A stretch of DNA of 64,000 nt, taken from the NCBI RefSeq assembly GCF_004137345.1, contig NZ_SDWV01000018.1:42526-106525 (forward strand). The letters are read 5' to 3'. Origin of the DNA: Nocardioides zhouii (GTDB lineage Bacteria > Actinomycetota > Actinomycetes > Propionibacteriales > Nocardioidaceae). The notes under the pieces are model-generated. The model did not search any database. It saw only the letters and a program-made list of their open reading frames with translations, and had not been told where the DNA came from. The position numbers and the translations under genes are program-made. Below are positions 45,061 to 59,152 of the stretch, piece after piece (positions within the stretch are counted from its first letter, which is position 1; every line of letters begins with the position of its first letter).

Positions 45061-48000
45061 GCCAGGCGCGCCGCAGGCGGTCCACGATCTCTGCGGCGCC
45101 CGGCTGCAGGTCCGGCCCGGGGCGGTCGGCGAGCTCCTCGACGAGCGTGCCGATCCGCCCCGGCAGCACGGCCTCCGCCAGCTCGACCATCGACTCCCAC
45201 GACATCACCGGGATGCTGCGGTTGTAGGCCCACCGGTGCGCGATCGCCAGGAGGCGTACGCCGTCCTCGTGCCGCTCCGGCGGGCCGAACCGCAGGATCC
45301 AGGCCGACAACGCGACCAGCATGACTCCGTTGAGGGGCAGGTCGGCGAACCACAGCGACCCCGCGGGCAACCCGTTCCCCGTCCCCACGAGGGTGTCGCG
45401 CAGCTCCTCGGCCCGTGGGTCCGCAGCATGCGTGGTGTGCCGCGCCCGCGCCACCAGCGCCGCCGAGGCCGACAGCATCAGCCACGGGTTGATCCCGGCC
45501 TCGGGGTCGGCCTCGGCCACCATCTCGACGATCGCGTCGTAGCGCCGGATCGCGCCCGCGTGGTCGCCACGCGCGAGTGCGAGCTCGGCCTGCGCGGTCT
45601 GCCAGGTCAGCCGGGCGCCCATCTGGGCCGTCTCCCCGTCGGGCTCGCCGAACTCGGCGAGCATCGCCTCGGCACGATCGAGGTCGCCGTCGAGCAACGG
45701 CGAGATCGCCGTGGCCATCCGCAAGCTGTAGGCGTCGGTCACCGAGTGCACCCGTTCGAGGAGCGGCCAGGCGATCTCGGCGTGCTGGGCGGCCCGGCGG
45801 TGCTCCCCCACGGCCATCGCCAGCTGGCTGAGCTCGGCGTGGAGCGACGCCGTGATGTACGGCGGCAGGTGCCCGAGTGCCAGTGCCTCCTCCGCGCGGG
45901 CCCGTGCGGCCTCGACGTCGCCGACGTTCTCCGCGACGATCGAGGCCCACATCAGCAGTGCCCCGGCCTGCGCCGGCCGCGACTGCCGGGCGGCGACCTC
46001 GGCGAGGCGGGTCGCAGTGTCGGGCGGCTCGGTGGTGACGTGGACCGTGTGCGCGATGAGGCCCCACGTGCCGACCGGCTGGTCTCCCTGCAGGAGCAGG
46101 TCGCGCAGGCCGCCCAGGTCGACGCCCGGCATCCAGCTGAGGTGGATCATCAGCACACCGGCCGCCTCGTCGGCCTGGTCGAACAGCCCGTCGGGCACCT
46201 CCCAGCCGCTCAGCAGCTCGGTCGACGGGTCGCAGATCGCGAAGACGCGGGGCTGGTCGCCCGTGATCGTCCAGAGACTGGCGAGCAGGGCGACCAGCCG
46301 CGCGACCACCTCGCGATCGCCGACGGTGAGGCCGTGGCGCAGCACGTCGGTGAGGTTGTTCTGCTCCCGCACCAGGACGTCCACCAGCTCGACCTGGTCG
46401 TCGGCGATGACGAGGTCGGCGGACCGGTCCGCAAGGTCGACCGCCCAGCGCCGCTGGGCTGCGATGGCCTCGTCGTGCTCGCCCGCCGCGGCCAGCCGTG
46501 ACGCGGCGTACTCCCGGATCGTCTCCAGCGCCCGGAACCGGGAGCTCCCTCTGTCCTCGCCCATCACCAGCAGGGACTGCTCGACGAGCGCGTCGACCAG
46601 GTCGGGCCCACCGGGTCCGAGGACGGCGGTCGCGGTGGACCGGTCGAACCCGTCCTGGAACACCGACAGCCAGGCGAGGGCACGCTGCTCGTCGGTTGCC
46701 AGCAGGTCCCACGACCACGCGATCACCGCCTCGAGGGTGCGGTGGCGCTCGGGGGTGCTGCGGTCGCGGCTGCGGAGCGCCGCGAACCGGTCGTCCAGCG
46801 CGGCCGCGACCTCACTCACGGTCATCGAGCGCACGCGGGCGGCCGCCAGCTCGACAGCCAGTGGCAGGCCGTCGAGCCGGGCGACGACCTCGCGCACGGC
46901 TGCCGGGTCGAGCACCGCGTCCGGACGGGTGGCCGAGGCGCGGCGGACGAACAGCAGCTCCGCATCGGTCGCGGAGAGCTGGCTGAGCGGCATCGCGCGC
47001 TCGGCCGCGAGCCGCAGAGGCGCCCGGCTGGTGGCGAGGACCTGGAGGTCGCGGGTGGTCGCGAGCAGGAACGCCACCAGGGCGGCGACCGGCTCGAGGA
47101 CGTGCTCGCAGTTGTCGAGGACAAGGAGGGTCGGCCCGGCGTCGAGCTCCTGCGCGATGCGACCGCGTACGTCGGCCTGCTGCGCGGGCGTGAGCACCGG
47201 CCTCGTCGTCACCGAGCCACGCACGCCGAGACCCGCACCGACAGCCGCCACGACGTCGTCCCCTGCGCCCACGCCCACCAGCTCGACCACGCGTACGTTC
47301 GGCAGCGCCGACTCGCGGGCGAGCGCCTGGGCCACGCTGGTCTTGCCGATCCCTCCCGGACCGAGCACGGTCACCAGGCGCGACGACGCGAGGGCTGCGC
47401 GGAGCCGGTTCAGGTCCGCCTCGCGCCCCAGCAGTCCGGCGCCGTCGTAGCGCAGCCCCGTACGCACCGGGTCGTCGGCCGCCAGCAGCTCGCGGTGCAG
47501 GTGCTGGAGCTCAGGCGCGGGGTCGACCCCGAGGCGGTCGGCCAGGTCCTCGCGGTAGGTCTCGTAGCGGCCCAGCGCGACGGCGGGTCCGCCGATCGCC
47601 GCCATGGTGCGCAGCAGGTCGACCAGCACGCCGGAGTCGTCGACCCAGCGCTCGGCAGCCGCCTCGAGGAAGGGCAGGGCGTCGCCGTGGCGGCCCTGGC
47701 GCGCCAGTGCCCGGCCCAGCACGTCGTCGGCCGGCAGGAGCGTACGCGCGGCGAGCGCGCGGAGCCGGGCGAGAGGGCCCGTCGTGTCGTCCTGCGCGGG
47801 CTCGGGCCACGAGCGGGCGCGCTCGGCCACCTCTGCCGCCCGCACCGCGTCGCCCGACCGGAGCGCCTCACGCGCCTCGGCGACCTGCAGGCCGAGCGCC
47901 AGCACGTCGACCTCCTCGGGCTCCAGCCCGAGGCGGTAGCCGCTCTCCGTCAGGTCGACCACCCGCGCCGAGGTCGCGGCACGGAGCCGGGAGACCAGCA

Positions 48001-48181
48001 CCTGCAGGGCCTTGCCCGGCGTCGCCGGCGGCTCGTCGTCCCAGACCTGCTCAACGAGCTGGGCGACGGCCAGGCCCCGTGGTTCCAGGACGAGCGCGGC
48101 GAGCAGCGCCTGCGGGCGGGCGCCGACCAGGGGCGCGCCGTCCCAGGTGGGCGGCCCGAGCAACCGCAGGCGGATCGTCAT
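45047..48181 (-). CDS. AfsR/SARP-type regulator with BTAD and NB-ARC ATPase domains
   Basis: 1044 residues. N-terminal winged helix (about 1-90, [12 protein letters not shown]), bacterial transcriptional activation domain (about 95-245, [20 protein letters not shown]), NB-ARC ATPase with P-loop GPGGIGKTS near 275 and LLVLDNCEH near 354, then helical TPR-like repeats to the end. This is the AfsR architecture; such regulators switch on secondary metabolism or transport genes in response to a signal sensed through the C-terminal part. The convergent DrrAB exporter is a plausible target. It overlaps xerD by 4 bases. Confidence 0.9.
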   Translation of the reverse strand: MTIRLRLLGPPTWDGAPLVGARPQALLAALVLEPRGLAVAQLVEQVWDDEPPATPGKALQVLVSRLRAATSARVVDLTESGYRLGLEPEEVDVLALGLQVAEAREALRSGDAVRAAEVAERARSWPEPAQDDTTGPLARLRALAARTLLPADDVLGRALARQGRHGDALPFLEAAAERWVDDSGVLVDLLRTMAAIGGPAVALGRYETYREDLADRLGVDPAPELQHLHRELLAADDPVRTGLRYDGAGLLGREADLNRLRAALASSRLVTVLGPGGIGKTSVAQALARESALPNVRVVELVGVGAGDDVVAAVGAGLGVRGSVTTRPVLTPAQQADVRGRIAQELDAGPTLLVLDNCEHVLEPVAALVAFLLATTRDLQVLATSRAPLRLAAERAMPLSQLSATDAELLFVRRASATRPDAVLDPAAVREVVARLDGLPLAVELAAARVRSMTVSEVAAALDDRFAALRSRDRSTPERHRTLEAVIAWSWDLLATDEQRALAWLSVFQDGFDRSTATAVLGPGGPDLVDALVEQSLLVMGEDRGSSRFRALETIREYAASRLAAAGEHDEAIAAQRRWAVDLADRSADLVIADDQVELVDVLVREQNNLTDVLRHGLTVGDREVVARLVALLASLWTITGDQPRVFAICDPSTELLSGWEVPDGLFDQADEAAGVLMIHLSWMPGVDLGGLRDLLLQGDQPVGTWGLIAHTVHVTTEPPDTATRLAEVAARQSRPAQAGALLMWASIVAENVGDVEAARARAEEALALGHLPPYITASLHAELSQLAMAVGEHRRAAQHAEIAWPLLERVHSVTDAYSLRMATAISPLLDGDLDRAEAMLAEFGEPDGETAQMGARLTWQTAQAELALARGDHAGAIRRYDAIVEMVAEADPEAGINPWLMLSASAALVARARHTTHAADPRAEELRDTLVGTGNGLPAGSLWFADLPLNGVMLVALSAWILRFGPPERHEDGVRLLAIAHRWAYNRSIPVMSWESMVELAEAVLPGRIGTLVEELADRPGPDLQPGAAEIVDRLRRAWLTSS

Positions 48182-49110
48182 TCTCGTGCCCGAGGGTGGG
48201 CCGTGGCGAAGACCTCACGCAGGTTGTCGACCGTGACGAGCGTGTAGACCTGCGTCGTGGTCACCGACGCGTGACCGAGCAGCTCCTGCACGACGCGTAC
48301 GTCGGCACCACCGTCGAGCAGGTGCGTCGCGAACGAGTGGCGCAGGGTGTGGGGTGACACGGACGCCGTCACCCCGGCCCGCTCCGCCGCCTTCACCAGC
48401 ACCGCCCAGGCGCTCTGGCGCGAGAGCCGGCCGCCGCGCGAGTTCACGAACATGGCCGGCCCCCCGCGTCCGGTGCCGACCAGCTCCGGACGGGCGCGGG
48501 CGACGTAGGCGGCGACCGCCTCACGCGCATAGCCACCCACCGGCACCAGCCGCTCCTTGCCGCCCTTGCCGCGCAGGAGCACCGTGCCGTCGACCGCGTC
48601 GAGGTCGTCGACGTCGAGGCCGACCGCCTCCGAGATGCGGGCACCTGTCCCGTAGAGCAGCTCGAGCAGCGCCCGGTCGCGCAGCGCCAGGAGCGTATCG
48701 GGGGCGCCGGCCGCCTCGAGGATCGCCTCGACGTCGGACAGCGGGAGCGCCTTCGGCAGCCGCTTGGCAGGCGTGGGTGGCTTCACCGCCGCGGCCGGGT
48801 CGGCGACGGCGAGCCCATCGGAGACGGCGAACTTGTGGAAGCCGCGTACGGCGACCACCGTCCGGGCGGCCGAGGTGGCGCTCAGGGGCGGGTGGCCCTC
48901 GCTCCCCTCCCGGAGGCTGACCAGGAACGCGGCCACCGTCTGCTCGGTGACCGCGTCCAGGTCGTCGATGCCCTGGGTCGCGAGGAACTCGTCGTAGCGC
49001 CCCAGGTCACGCCGGTAGGAGCTGAGCGTGTTGACCGCCAGGCCGCGCTCGACCGTGAGGTGGTCGAGATACGTGCGTACGGCGCGGCCCAGCGTCACCC
49101 CGCCAGTCAA
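48178..49110 (-). CDS. xerD: Site-specific tyrosine recombinase XerD
   Basis: 310 residues, standard XerD length. N-terminal SAM-like domain, then the catalytic domain with Arg (GTGARISE), Lys ([13 protein letters not shown]), [12 protein letters not shown] (H and R), H in [11 protein letters not shown], and the nucleophilic Tyr in TQVYTLV. It resolves chromosome dimers. Housekeeping, not a phage integrase: it lies in the conserved xerD...scp neighbourhood and has no attachment site. Starts 7 bases after ald. Confidence 0.94.
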   Translation of the reverse strand: MTGGVTLGRAVRTYLDHLTVERGLAVNTLSSYRRDLGRYDEFLATQGIDDLDAVTEQTVAAFLVSLREGSEGHPPLSATSAARTVVAVRGFHKFAVSDGLAVADPAAAVKPPTPAKRLPKALPLSDVEAILEAAGAPDTLLALRDRALLELLYGTGARISEAVGLDVDDLDAVDGTVLLRGKGGKERLVPVGGYAREAVAAYVARARPELVGTGRGGPAMFVNSRGGRLSRQSAWAVLVKAAERAGVTASVSPHTLRHSFATHLLDGGADVRVVQELLGHASVTTTQVYTLVTVDNLREVFATAHPRARE

Positions 49111-49117
49111 CTGGATG

Positions 49118-50233
49118 TCACCCCAGGACGCTGTCGAGTCCCACCGACTCGATACCGACCGCCTCGCCGACGGGTGCGTAGGTCAGCTGGCCGGCGTGGG
49201 TGTTGAGGCCGAGCCCGAGGCTGGCGTCGTCACGGCAGGCCTGCGCCCAGCCCTTGTCCGCGAGTGCCACCGCATAGGGCAGCGTCGCGTTGGTGAGCGC
49301 GTACGTCGAGGTGTTGGGCACCGCACCCGGCATGTTGGCCACGCAGTAGAAGACCGAGTTGTGGACCTCGTACGTCGGGTCGTCGTGCGTCGTGGCGTGG
49401 GAGTCCTCGAAGCAGCCGCCCTGGTCGATGGCGATGTCCACGAGCACCGAGCCCGGCTTCATCCGCGACACGAGGTCGTTGCTGACCAGCTTGGGAGCCG
49501 CGGCACCCGGGATCAGGACAGCGCCGATCACCATGTCGGCCTCCATCACCTGCTGCTCGACCGCGAGCTTGGACGAGGCGAGGCCGTGGACGCGGTTGTT
49601 GTAGCGCCAGAACGACATCCGGAGCTTGTCGAGGTCCGTGTCGAGCAGGGTCACGTCGGCACCCATGCCGAGCGCGATGTTGGCCGCGTTCTGGCCCGAG
49701 ACACCGGCACCGATGATGACGACCTTCGCGTTGGCGACGCCGCCGACGCCGCCCATCAGGACACCGCGACCACCCTGTGCCTTCATCAGGGAGTACGCGC
49801 CGACCTGGGGTGCCAGGCAGCCGGCAACCTCGGACATCGGGTAGAGCAGCGGCAGCCCGCCGGAGGGCAGCTGCACGGTCTCGTACGCGATGGCGGTGAC
49901 CTTGCGCGCCATCAGCTCCTCGGTGAGCGGCTTGTCCGCGGCAAGGTGGAGGTAGGTGAAGAGGGTCTGGCCCTCCCGCATCCGGTGGTACTCCTCGGCG
50001 ACGGGCTCCTTGACCTTCATGATCATGTCCGCCGTGCCCCACACGTCGTCTGCCGTGTCGAGCATCGTGGCGCCGGCCGCGATGTACTCCGCGTCGGGGA
50101 TGAGCGAACCCTCGCCCGCGGTCTTCTGCACGACCACGTCGTGCCCGTGCTGGACCAGCTCGTGCACGCCGATGGGGGTCAGGGCCACGCGGTACTCGCG
50201 GTTCTTGACTTCCTTGGGTACGCCGACCTTCAT
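49118..50233 (-). CDS. ald: Alanine dehydrogenase
   Basis: 371 residues. NAD-dependent L-alanine to pyruvate and ammonia. Family features: [19 protein letters not shown], active-site KVKEP (Lys ~74-75), [11 protein letters not shown], the Rossmann [17 protein letters not shown] (about 174-190), and [26 protein letters not shown] lies about 8 nt before the ATG. A TAGTCT hexamer is placed about 60 nt upstream. Confidence 0.97.
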   Translation of the reverse strand: MKVGVPKEVKNREYRVALTPIGVHELVQHGHDVVVQKTAGEGSLIPDAEYIAAGATMLDTADDVWGTADMIMKVKEPVAEEYHRMREGQTLFTYLHLAADKPLTEELMARKVTAIAYETVQLPSGGLPLLYPMSEVAGCLAPQVGAYSLMKAQGGRGVLMGGVGGVANAKVVIIGAGVSGQNAANIALGMGADVTLLDTDLDKLRMSFWRYNNRVHGLASSKLAVEQQVMEADMVIGAVLIPGAAAPKLVSNDLVSRMKPGSVLVDIAIDQGGCFEDSHATTHDDPTYEVHNSVFYCVANMPGAVPNTSTYALTNATLPYAVALADKGWAQACRDDASLGLGLNTHAGQLTYAPVGEAVGIESVGLDSVLG

Positions 50234-50293
50234 ACCTTGCTCCTACGTGATGAAAGAGGGGCCACGGGTGTGGCTCGCCTCACAGCGGGAGCG

Positions 50294-50299
50294 AGACTA
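50294..50299 (-). promoter_or_regulatory. -10 hexamer of ald
   Basis: TAGTCT on the minus strand, about 60 nt before the ald ATG, lying in a GGGAGCGAGAC / GCTCCCGG imperfect dyad. It would give ald an own promoter after the NUDIX gene. Confidence 0.4.
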
Positions 50300-50312
50300 C
50301 TCCCGGGAGCGC

Positions 50313-50945
50313 TCAGCCGCCGTCCAGGGCCCCGCGCTGCCGGAGGACGGCGTAGGCCAGCACTGCCTGGGCCAGCGGACCCTGCCGTACGCGGCCCTCG
50401 AGCACTGCCTCCAGCAGGTCGGCCATCGGTGCCCGGAAGCGCTGCATCTCGGCCTCCTCGTGGCGCATCTCGAAGTCGCCGCGCGGTGCGTGGGACAGTC
50501 CGCGGGCCAGGAAGATGTCATGCACCTCGTCGCTGATCCCGGCACTCCCGTACGTGCTGAGCAGGAGCCGCCAGTCCGACGCCTCGAGCTCGACCTCCTC
50601 GCGCAGCTCGCGCTTGGCCGTCTCGACGGCCGGCTCGTCGCCCGCGTCCTTGAGGCCGGCCGGGAGCTCGACGAACTCGTGACCGCTGGTGTGGCGGTAC
50701 TGCCGCAGCAGCACGACCTGCTCCTCGTCGTCCACGGCCAGCACGATCACGGCTCCGGGGTGCTCCAGGCTGAGCCGGCTGAACTCCTCGGGGTGCCCGG
50801 GACGGGTGATCACGTCCTCGCGCAGCGCGACCACCCAGCCGTCCCGGTGCAGGTCCCGGCTCGACACCACGGGCCAGGACATCGGCCGGTCGGCGAGCGG
50901 TTCGACAGGACTTTCTGCGGGCCCGGCTGCGGGCGGGGTCGACAT
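50313..50945 (-). CDS. NUDIX hydrolase (ADP-ribose pyrophosphatase-like, Rv1700-like)
   Basis: 210 residues from ATG 50945. NUDIX box near AVETAKRELREEVELE; the core RE-x-x-x-EE is kept but the usual Gly near its end is Glu. The upstream QYRHTSGHEFVELPAGLKDAG fits ADP-ribose pyrophosphatases, which clear ADP-ribose. TAGCGT lies 7 nt before the ATG. In M. tuberculosis the NUDIX gene directly follows pyrG; here pepN on the other strand separates them. Confidence 0.9.
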   Translation of the reverse strand: MSTPPAAGPAESPVEPLADRPMSWPVVSSRDLHRDGWVVALREDVITRPGHPEEFSRLSLEHPGAVIVLAVDDEEQVVLLRQYRHTSGHEFVELPAGLKDAGDEPAVETAKRELREEVELEASDWRLLLSTYGSAGISDEVHDIFLARGLSHAPRGDFEMRHEEAEMQRFRAPMADLLEAVLEGRVRQGPLAQAVLAYAVLRQRGALDGG

Positions 50946-50952
50946 GCCCCGC

Positions 50953-50958
50953 ACGCTA
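50953..50958 (-). promoter_or_regulatory. Leaderless -10 hexamer of the NUDIX gene
   Basis: TAGCGT on the minus strand, 7 nt before ATG 50945. Confidence 0.5.
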
Positions 50959-50978
50959 GCGCGGATGGACACAGTAGG

Positions 50979-50984
50979 TACGGT
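50979..50984 (+). promoter_or_regulatory. Leaderless -10 hexamer of the pepN leader ORF
   Basis: TACGGT lies 7 nt before ATG 50992, the start of a 27-codon frame that runs into pepN. It is divergent from the NUDIX promoter 20 bp away. Confidence 0.5.
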
Positions 50985-50991
50985 CAGGCGC

Positions 50992-51075
50992 ATGAGTGAG
51001 CGCAGCGAGCGAATCATCCAGTCCAGGGCGACATGTGCCTCATGCGCGCACGGAGCGAAGCGAGTACGTGCATGA
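50992..51075 (+). CDS. Short leader ORF (27 residues) overlapping the pepN start
   Basis: ATG 50992 to TGA 51073-51075. It starts MSERSERIIQ, contains TCASCAHG (two Cys, C15 and C18) and ends AKRVRA. Its stop overlaps the pepN ATG as ATGA. pepN has no ribosome binding site of its own close by, so reinitiation after this leader is the simplest reading. The frame also contains an imperfect palindrome (51045-51074) of the GAGCGAAGCGAG type that recurs in actinobacterial genomes, so part of it may be repeat-derived. Confidence 0.5.
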   Translation: MSERSERIIQSRATCASCAHGAKRVRA

Positions 51076-53519
51076 GCCTTTTGAGCCTCACCCAGCACGA
51101 AGCAGCGACCCGCTCGGCCCTCCTCGAGGTGCAGCGCTACGACATCGCGGTGGACATGACCGGCCTGCTCGAAGGCGAGGTGTTCGCCTCGACAAGCACC
51201 ATCACCTTCACGTGCAGCGAGCCCGGAGCGACCACCTTCGTGGACGTCGCGATGGACGTCAGCCGGGCGACCCTCAACGGTGCCGACGTCGACGTCTCGC
51301 AGGCCGCCGACGGGCGCCTGCCGCTGCCGGCACTGGCTGCCGACAACGTCCTCGTCGTCGAGGCCAGCACCACCAACACCGCGACCGGCGAGGGCATCCT
51401 GCGCACGGTCGACCCCACCGACAAGCTCGTCTACGTCTGGACCAGCCTCGAGCCCGACGAGGCCCGGCGTGTCTGGGCCTGCTTCGACCAGCCCGACCTC
51501 AAGGCACCGCACCGCTTCGTGGTGACGGCGCCGTCCTCGTGGGTCGTCACCTCCAACGGCGCGCCCGAGTCGATCGAGGACGCCGAGTCCTCGGACGCCA
51601 AGGTCTGGACCTACCCCGACACCCCGCGCCTGTCGACGTACGTCGTCGTGGTCAACGCCGGTCCGTTCCACGAGGTACGCCGCGAGCACGACGGCTACGA
51701 CCTCGGGTTCTACTGCCGCCAGTCGCTCGTGCCCGTCCTGGAGCGCGACCTCGACGAGCTCGTCACCCTCACCCGCCAGGGCCTCGCGTTCTTCGGCGAG
51801 CGCTTCGCCTTCCCGTTCCCGCAGGCGCGCTACGACCAGGTCTTCGTGCCCAACCTCGGTGGCGCGATGGAGAACTGGGGCTGCGTGACCTACGGCGACG
51901 GCCAGCTCTTCCGCACTCCCCCGACCCACGCCCAGCGCAGTGTCCGCGCCGAGTTCATCTTTCACGAGATGGCGCACATGTGGTTCGGCGACCTGGTCAC
52001 CATGCAGTGGTGGGACGACCTCTGGCTCAACGAGGCGTTCGCGTCGTGGGCGGCCAACTGGGGCATGGCCGGTGCCTCGGAGTTCACCGATCAGTGGGCC
52101 ACCTTCCTGGCCGTGTCCAAGCGCACCGCCTACGAGATGGACATGAGCCCGGCCAGCCACCCGATCCGCAGCGAGGTCGCCGACGTCTCGGCCGCGATGG
52201 CCAACTTCGACGCGATCACCTACGTGAAGGGCCAGAGCGTCCTGCACCAGCTCGTCGCCTACATCGGCGAGGACGCGTTCGTGGAGGGACTGCGCGACTA
52301 CTTCAGCCGCTTCGCCTTCTCCAACACTCGCCTCGACGACCTGATGGACTGCTACGCCCGTGCCTCGGGTCGCGACCTCTCGGCCTGGACCAAGGCCTGG
52401 CTCGACGAGGCCGGTGCCGACGTGATCTCGCTCGTCGGTGACGAGCTCGTCGTCACGACCACCGACGACCAGGAGCCGCGGCCCCACCACCTCGACATCG
52501 CGGTCTTCGACACGTCCGGCGACCAGCTGGTGGCCGTCGGCCGCTCCTCGCACGAGGTCACCGGCTCGCGCACCCCCGTCGAGCTCCCCGCCGGTGACCT
52601 GCGGCTGGTCAACGCGGGCGACTTCACGTTCGCGGCCGTCAAGCCCGACGCCACCTCGCTCGAGCAGATGCTCACGCGGATCGACCAGCTCACCGACCCG
52701 CTCGACCGCGCCCTCGTCGGCGCGACCGCCGGCCAGCTGCTGCTGCTGGGCGACGTCGCCCCGCGCGACGTCTCGGCGGCCCTGACCCGCGCGCTGGCCT
52801 CGGAGACCAGCCCTGCCCTCGTCGAGCCGTTCCTCGGCCAGGCGCTCCTGGTCGCCGACCGATGGGCGCCGGCCGCCGAGTCCCCCGGCCTGCTGCGGAG
52901 CCTCGCCGACACGGTCGTCGGGCTCGTCGACCTCCCCGACGCCCGGCAGGCCGCCCTCCGTACGCTCGCCGCCTCCGCGTCCACCGACGCGCACTGGTCC
53001 GTCCTCGACGAGGCCGCTGCGAAGGCGACCGACCTCGACCTCGCCTGGCGGATCCTCGTACGCCGCTCCGAGCTCGGCGACCACGACGAGGACCGGGTCG
53101 CCCGGCTGCTCGAGTCCGACCCGGACCCCGACGCCGGGATGCGCCGCCTCGCGGTGCTGGCCGCCCGCCCCGACGCGGAGGCCAAGGAGGAGGTCTGGCG
53201 CGCGTTCTTCGTCGACTACGCTGTGCCCGCTAGCCGCGAGACCCTGGTCCTCGGCTCGACCTTCTGGCGCCCCGGACAGGCGGAGCTGCTCGCGCCGTAC
53301 ACGCACCGCTACCTCGACGAGCTCCACACGCTGAAGGGCGGGCTGCTCAACCAGGGCCTCACGATCCGGTCGATGTTCCCCCTCGGTGCGGGCGACGCGT
53401 CGTTCCTCGCCGCCGCCGAGGCGGCCGCGGACGACACCGGCCTGATGGCGTACGCCCGCAACCAGCTCCGCGCGAACTCGTTCGTGCTGCGCCGGATCCT
53501 GCAGGCCCGCCAGCTCTGA
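51072..53519 (+). CDS. pepN: Aminopeptidase N (M1 family)
   Basis: 815 residues. GGAMEN substrate-binding motif at 263-268, zinc motif HEMAH (298-302) with WLNEAFASW giving the third ligand E321, and the catalytic-domain Tyr region. The ERAP1-like C-terminal domain follows. It trims N-terminal residues from peptides in the cytosol. The start at ATG 51072 is chosen because it overlaps a leader ORF stop and matches family starts (LTQHEAATRSALLEVQRYDI). Upstream in-frame ATGs at 51033 and 51042 lie inside the leader. It interrupts the pyrG-NUDIX order. Confidence 0.93.
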   Translation: MSLLSLTQHEAATRSALLEVQRYDIAVDMTGLLEGEVFASTSTITFTCSEPGATTFVDVAMDVSRATLNGADVDVSQAADGRLPLPALAADNVLVVEASTTNTATGEGILRTVDPTDKLVYVWTSLEPDEARRVWACFDQPDLKAPHRFVVTAPSSWVVTSNGAPESIEDAESSDAKVWTYPDTPRLSTYVVVVNAGPFHEVRREHDGYDLGFYCRQSLVPVLERDLDELVTLTRQGLAFFGERFAFPFPQARYDQVFVPNLGGAMENWGCVTYGDGQLFRTPPTHAQRSVRAEFIFHEMAHMWFGDLVTMQWWDDLWLNEAFASWAANWGMAGASEFTDQWATFLAVSKRTAYEMDMSPASHPIRSEVADVSAAMANFDAITYVKGQSVLHQLVAYIGEDAFVEGLRDYFSRFAFSNTRLDDLMDCYARASGRDLSAWTKAWLDEAGADVISLVGDELVVTTTDDQEPRPHHLDIAVFDTSGDQLVAVGRSSHEVTGSRTPVELPAGDLRLVNAGDFTFAAVKPDATSLEQMLTRIDQLTDPLDRALVGATAGQLLLLGDVAPRDVSAALTRALASETSPALVEPFLGQALLVADRWAPAAESPGLLRSLADTVVGLVDLPDARQAALRTLAASASTDAHWSVLDEAAAKATDLDLAWRILVRRSELGDHDEDRVARLLESDPDPDAGMRRLAVLAARPDAEAKEEVWRAFFVDYAVPASRETLVLGSTFWRPGQAELLAPYTHRYLDELHTLKGGLLNQGLTIRSMFPLGAGDASFLAAAEAAADDTGLMAYARNQLRANSFVLRRILQARQL

Positions 53520-53551
53520 CCGGGCACTTCCTCGCGCTAGAAAGGGCTGAC

Positions 53552-53568
53552 CGGGCGCTTCGTGCCCG
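53552..53568. terminator. Bidirectional hairpin between pepN and pyrG
   Basis: CGGGCGC and GTGCCCG with a TTC loop (one G-T pair). On the minus strand it is followed by GTCAGCCCTTTC. It separates the two convergent genes. Confidence 0.5.
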
Positions 53569-53574
53569 TCCGCG

Positions 53575-57364
<3,790 letters not shown>

Positions 57365-57379
57365 GACCGAGCCATGGTG

Positions 57380-59152
57380 TCAGCCGGTTCGGTGCCCTTC
57401 GGGGAGGCACGCCCGCTCGGGCGCGGCGGCGGCGAGGAGCTCACGGGCATGGGCGCGGGCGCTGTCGGAGTCCTCGACGCCGGCCAGCATCCGGGACAGC
57501 TCCTGCTCCCTGCTCGCCTCGTCGAGGGTCACCAGGCCGGAGGTCGTGACCGACCCGTCGCTGGACTTGTGCACGACCACGTGGCGATCGGCGTACGCCG
57601 CCACCTGGGGCAGGTGGGTGACCACCAGGACCTGCGACGTACGGGCCAGCACGGCGAGCCGTCGACCGACCTCGATCGCCGCCTTGCCGCCCACGCCCGC
57701 GTCGACCTCGTCGAACACGAACGTCGGCACCGAGCCCGTCTCGGCCAGCGACACCTCGAGCGCCAGCATCACGCGGGACAGCTCACCGCCGGACGCGCCC
57801 TTGTGCAGCGGGCGGGCATCGGCGCCGGTGTTGGCGGCCAGGAGGAACTCGACGTCGTCGACGCCGTGCGACGCGGCCCGCAACCAGCGACCGTCCACGC
57901 GGAGCACCGGTCCCCCGGGCGTCTCCGGAACGGGTGCCTCCTGCTGGGAGACGGCGATCGTCACGGTCGCATGGGGCATGGCGAGCGACGTGAGCTCGTC
58001 GCTGACGGCAACACCCAGCCGGGTCGCGGCCTCCGCCCGCTGCCCGCTGAGCGTCGCGGCCAGCACACCCAGCTCGGCGCGCAGTCGGTCGCGCCGTGCC
58101 TCCAGCTCGCCGACCTGGCCGTCCGCGTCCTCGAGGTCGAGGAGGCGCTTGGCGCCGTCCTCGGCCCACGCCAGGACCTCGTCGATCGTCTCGCCGTACT
58201 TCCGGGTCAGCGCGGTCAGCGCAGCCCGGCGCTCCGAGACGCCGGCCAGGCGGGCCGGGTCGGTGTCCAGGCTCGAGGCGTACGACGCCACGTCGCCGGC
58301 GACGTCGACCAGGAGGTGGCCGAGCTCGGTGATCCGGTCGGCCAGCTCGCCCGCGGTGGCGTCGTGCTCGCGGACGCCGTCCAGGGCGTGGCGGGCCGTG
58401 CTGGTGGTGCCGAGCGCGTCGGGGGTGCCCTCCTCGCTCGACAGCGCCTCCCGGGCCGTCTCGGCGGCGGTGCGCAGGGTGTCGGCGAACCCGAGCCTGC
58501 TCTCCTCGGCCGCCAGCTCGACGTCCTCCCCCGGCCGGGGGTCGACGGCCTCGACCTCCTCCAGCCCGAACCGGAGCTGGTCGGCCTCCCGGGCACGTTC
58601 GCGGGTGGAGCCGAGCACCTCGGCCAGGGTGCGCTCGGTCGCGGCGAGCTCGGCCCAGAGACCGGCGTACGCCTCCGACGTCGTGGCCAGCGCCGCACCA
58701 CCGAAGCGGTCGAGCGACGCGCGCTGGGCGCCGGCACGCAGCAGCCGGTGCTGGTCGGACTGGCCGTGCACGGCGACGAGCGGCTCGGCGATCTCGGCCA
58801 GCGCGGTCACCGGCACCGACGCGCCGCCGACCCAGGCACGCGAGCGGCCCTGTGCTGCGACGTTGCGCGCGAGCACGACCCGGTCGTCCTCGATCTCGCC
58901 TCCCGACTCCTCCACGGCTTCGCGGAACCCGGCCAGTGACGTCGTCGACACGACGCCTTCGACGCGCGCCTGCTTGGCCCCGGTGCGGACGGCGCCGGGA
59001 TCGGCACGACCACCGAGCAGCAGGCCCAGCGCCGTGACGACCATGGTCTTGCCGGCGCCGGTCTCACCGGTGATGACGGTCAGTCCGGGACCGAGCTCGA
59101 GGGTCGAGGAGTCGATGACCCCGAGCTGACTTATCCGCAGCTCCTCAAGCAT
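57380..59152 (-). CDS. recN: DNA repair protein RecN
   Basis: 590 residues from ATG 59152. SMC-like ATPase: Walker A GETGAGKT (29-36), central coiled coil with VAVHGQSDQHRLLRAGAQRA, signature GASGGELSRVMLALE, and Walker B TFVFDEVDAGVGG. Helps double-strand break repair by holding DNA ends. Overlaps nadK by 8 bases. Confidence 0.96.
   Translation of the reverse strand: MLEELRISQLGVIDSSTLELGPGLTVITGETGAGKTMVVTALGLLLGGRADPGAVRTGAKQARVEGVVSTTSLAGFREAVEESGGEIEDDRVVLARNVAAQGRSRAWVGGASVPVTALAEIAEPLVAVHGQSDQHRLLRAGAQRASLDRFGGAALATTSEAYAGLWAELAATERTLAEVLGSTRERAREADQLRFGLEEVEAVDPRPGEDVELAAEESRLGFADTLRTAAETAREALSSEEGTPDALGTTSTARHALDGVREHDATAGELADRITELGHLLVDVAGDVASYASSLDTDPARLAGVSERRAALTALTRKYGETIDEVLAWAEDGAKRLLDLEDADGQVGELEARRDRLRAELGVLAATLSGQRAEAATRLGVAVSDELTSLAMPHATVTIAVSQQEAPVPETPGGPVLRVDGRWLRAASHGVDDVEFLLAANTGADARPLHKGASGGELSRVMLALEVSLAETGSVPTFVFDEVDAGVGGKAAIEVGRRLAVLARTSQVLVVTHLPQVAAYADRHVVVHKSSDGSVTTSGLVTLDEASREQELSRMLAGVEDSDSARAHARELLAAAAPERACLPEGHRTG

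Noticed and set aside
48178..49110. Phage or island integrase
   Set aside because: Length, motifs and neighbourhood fit housekeeping XerD; no attachment repeats or phage genes are nearby.
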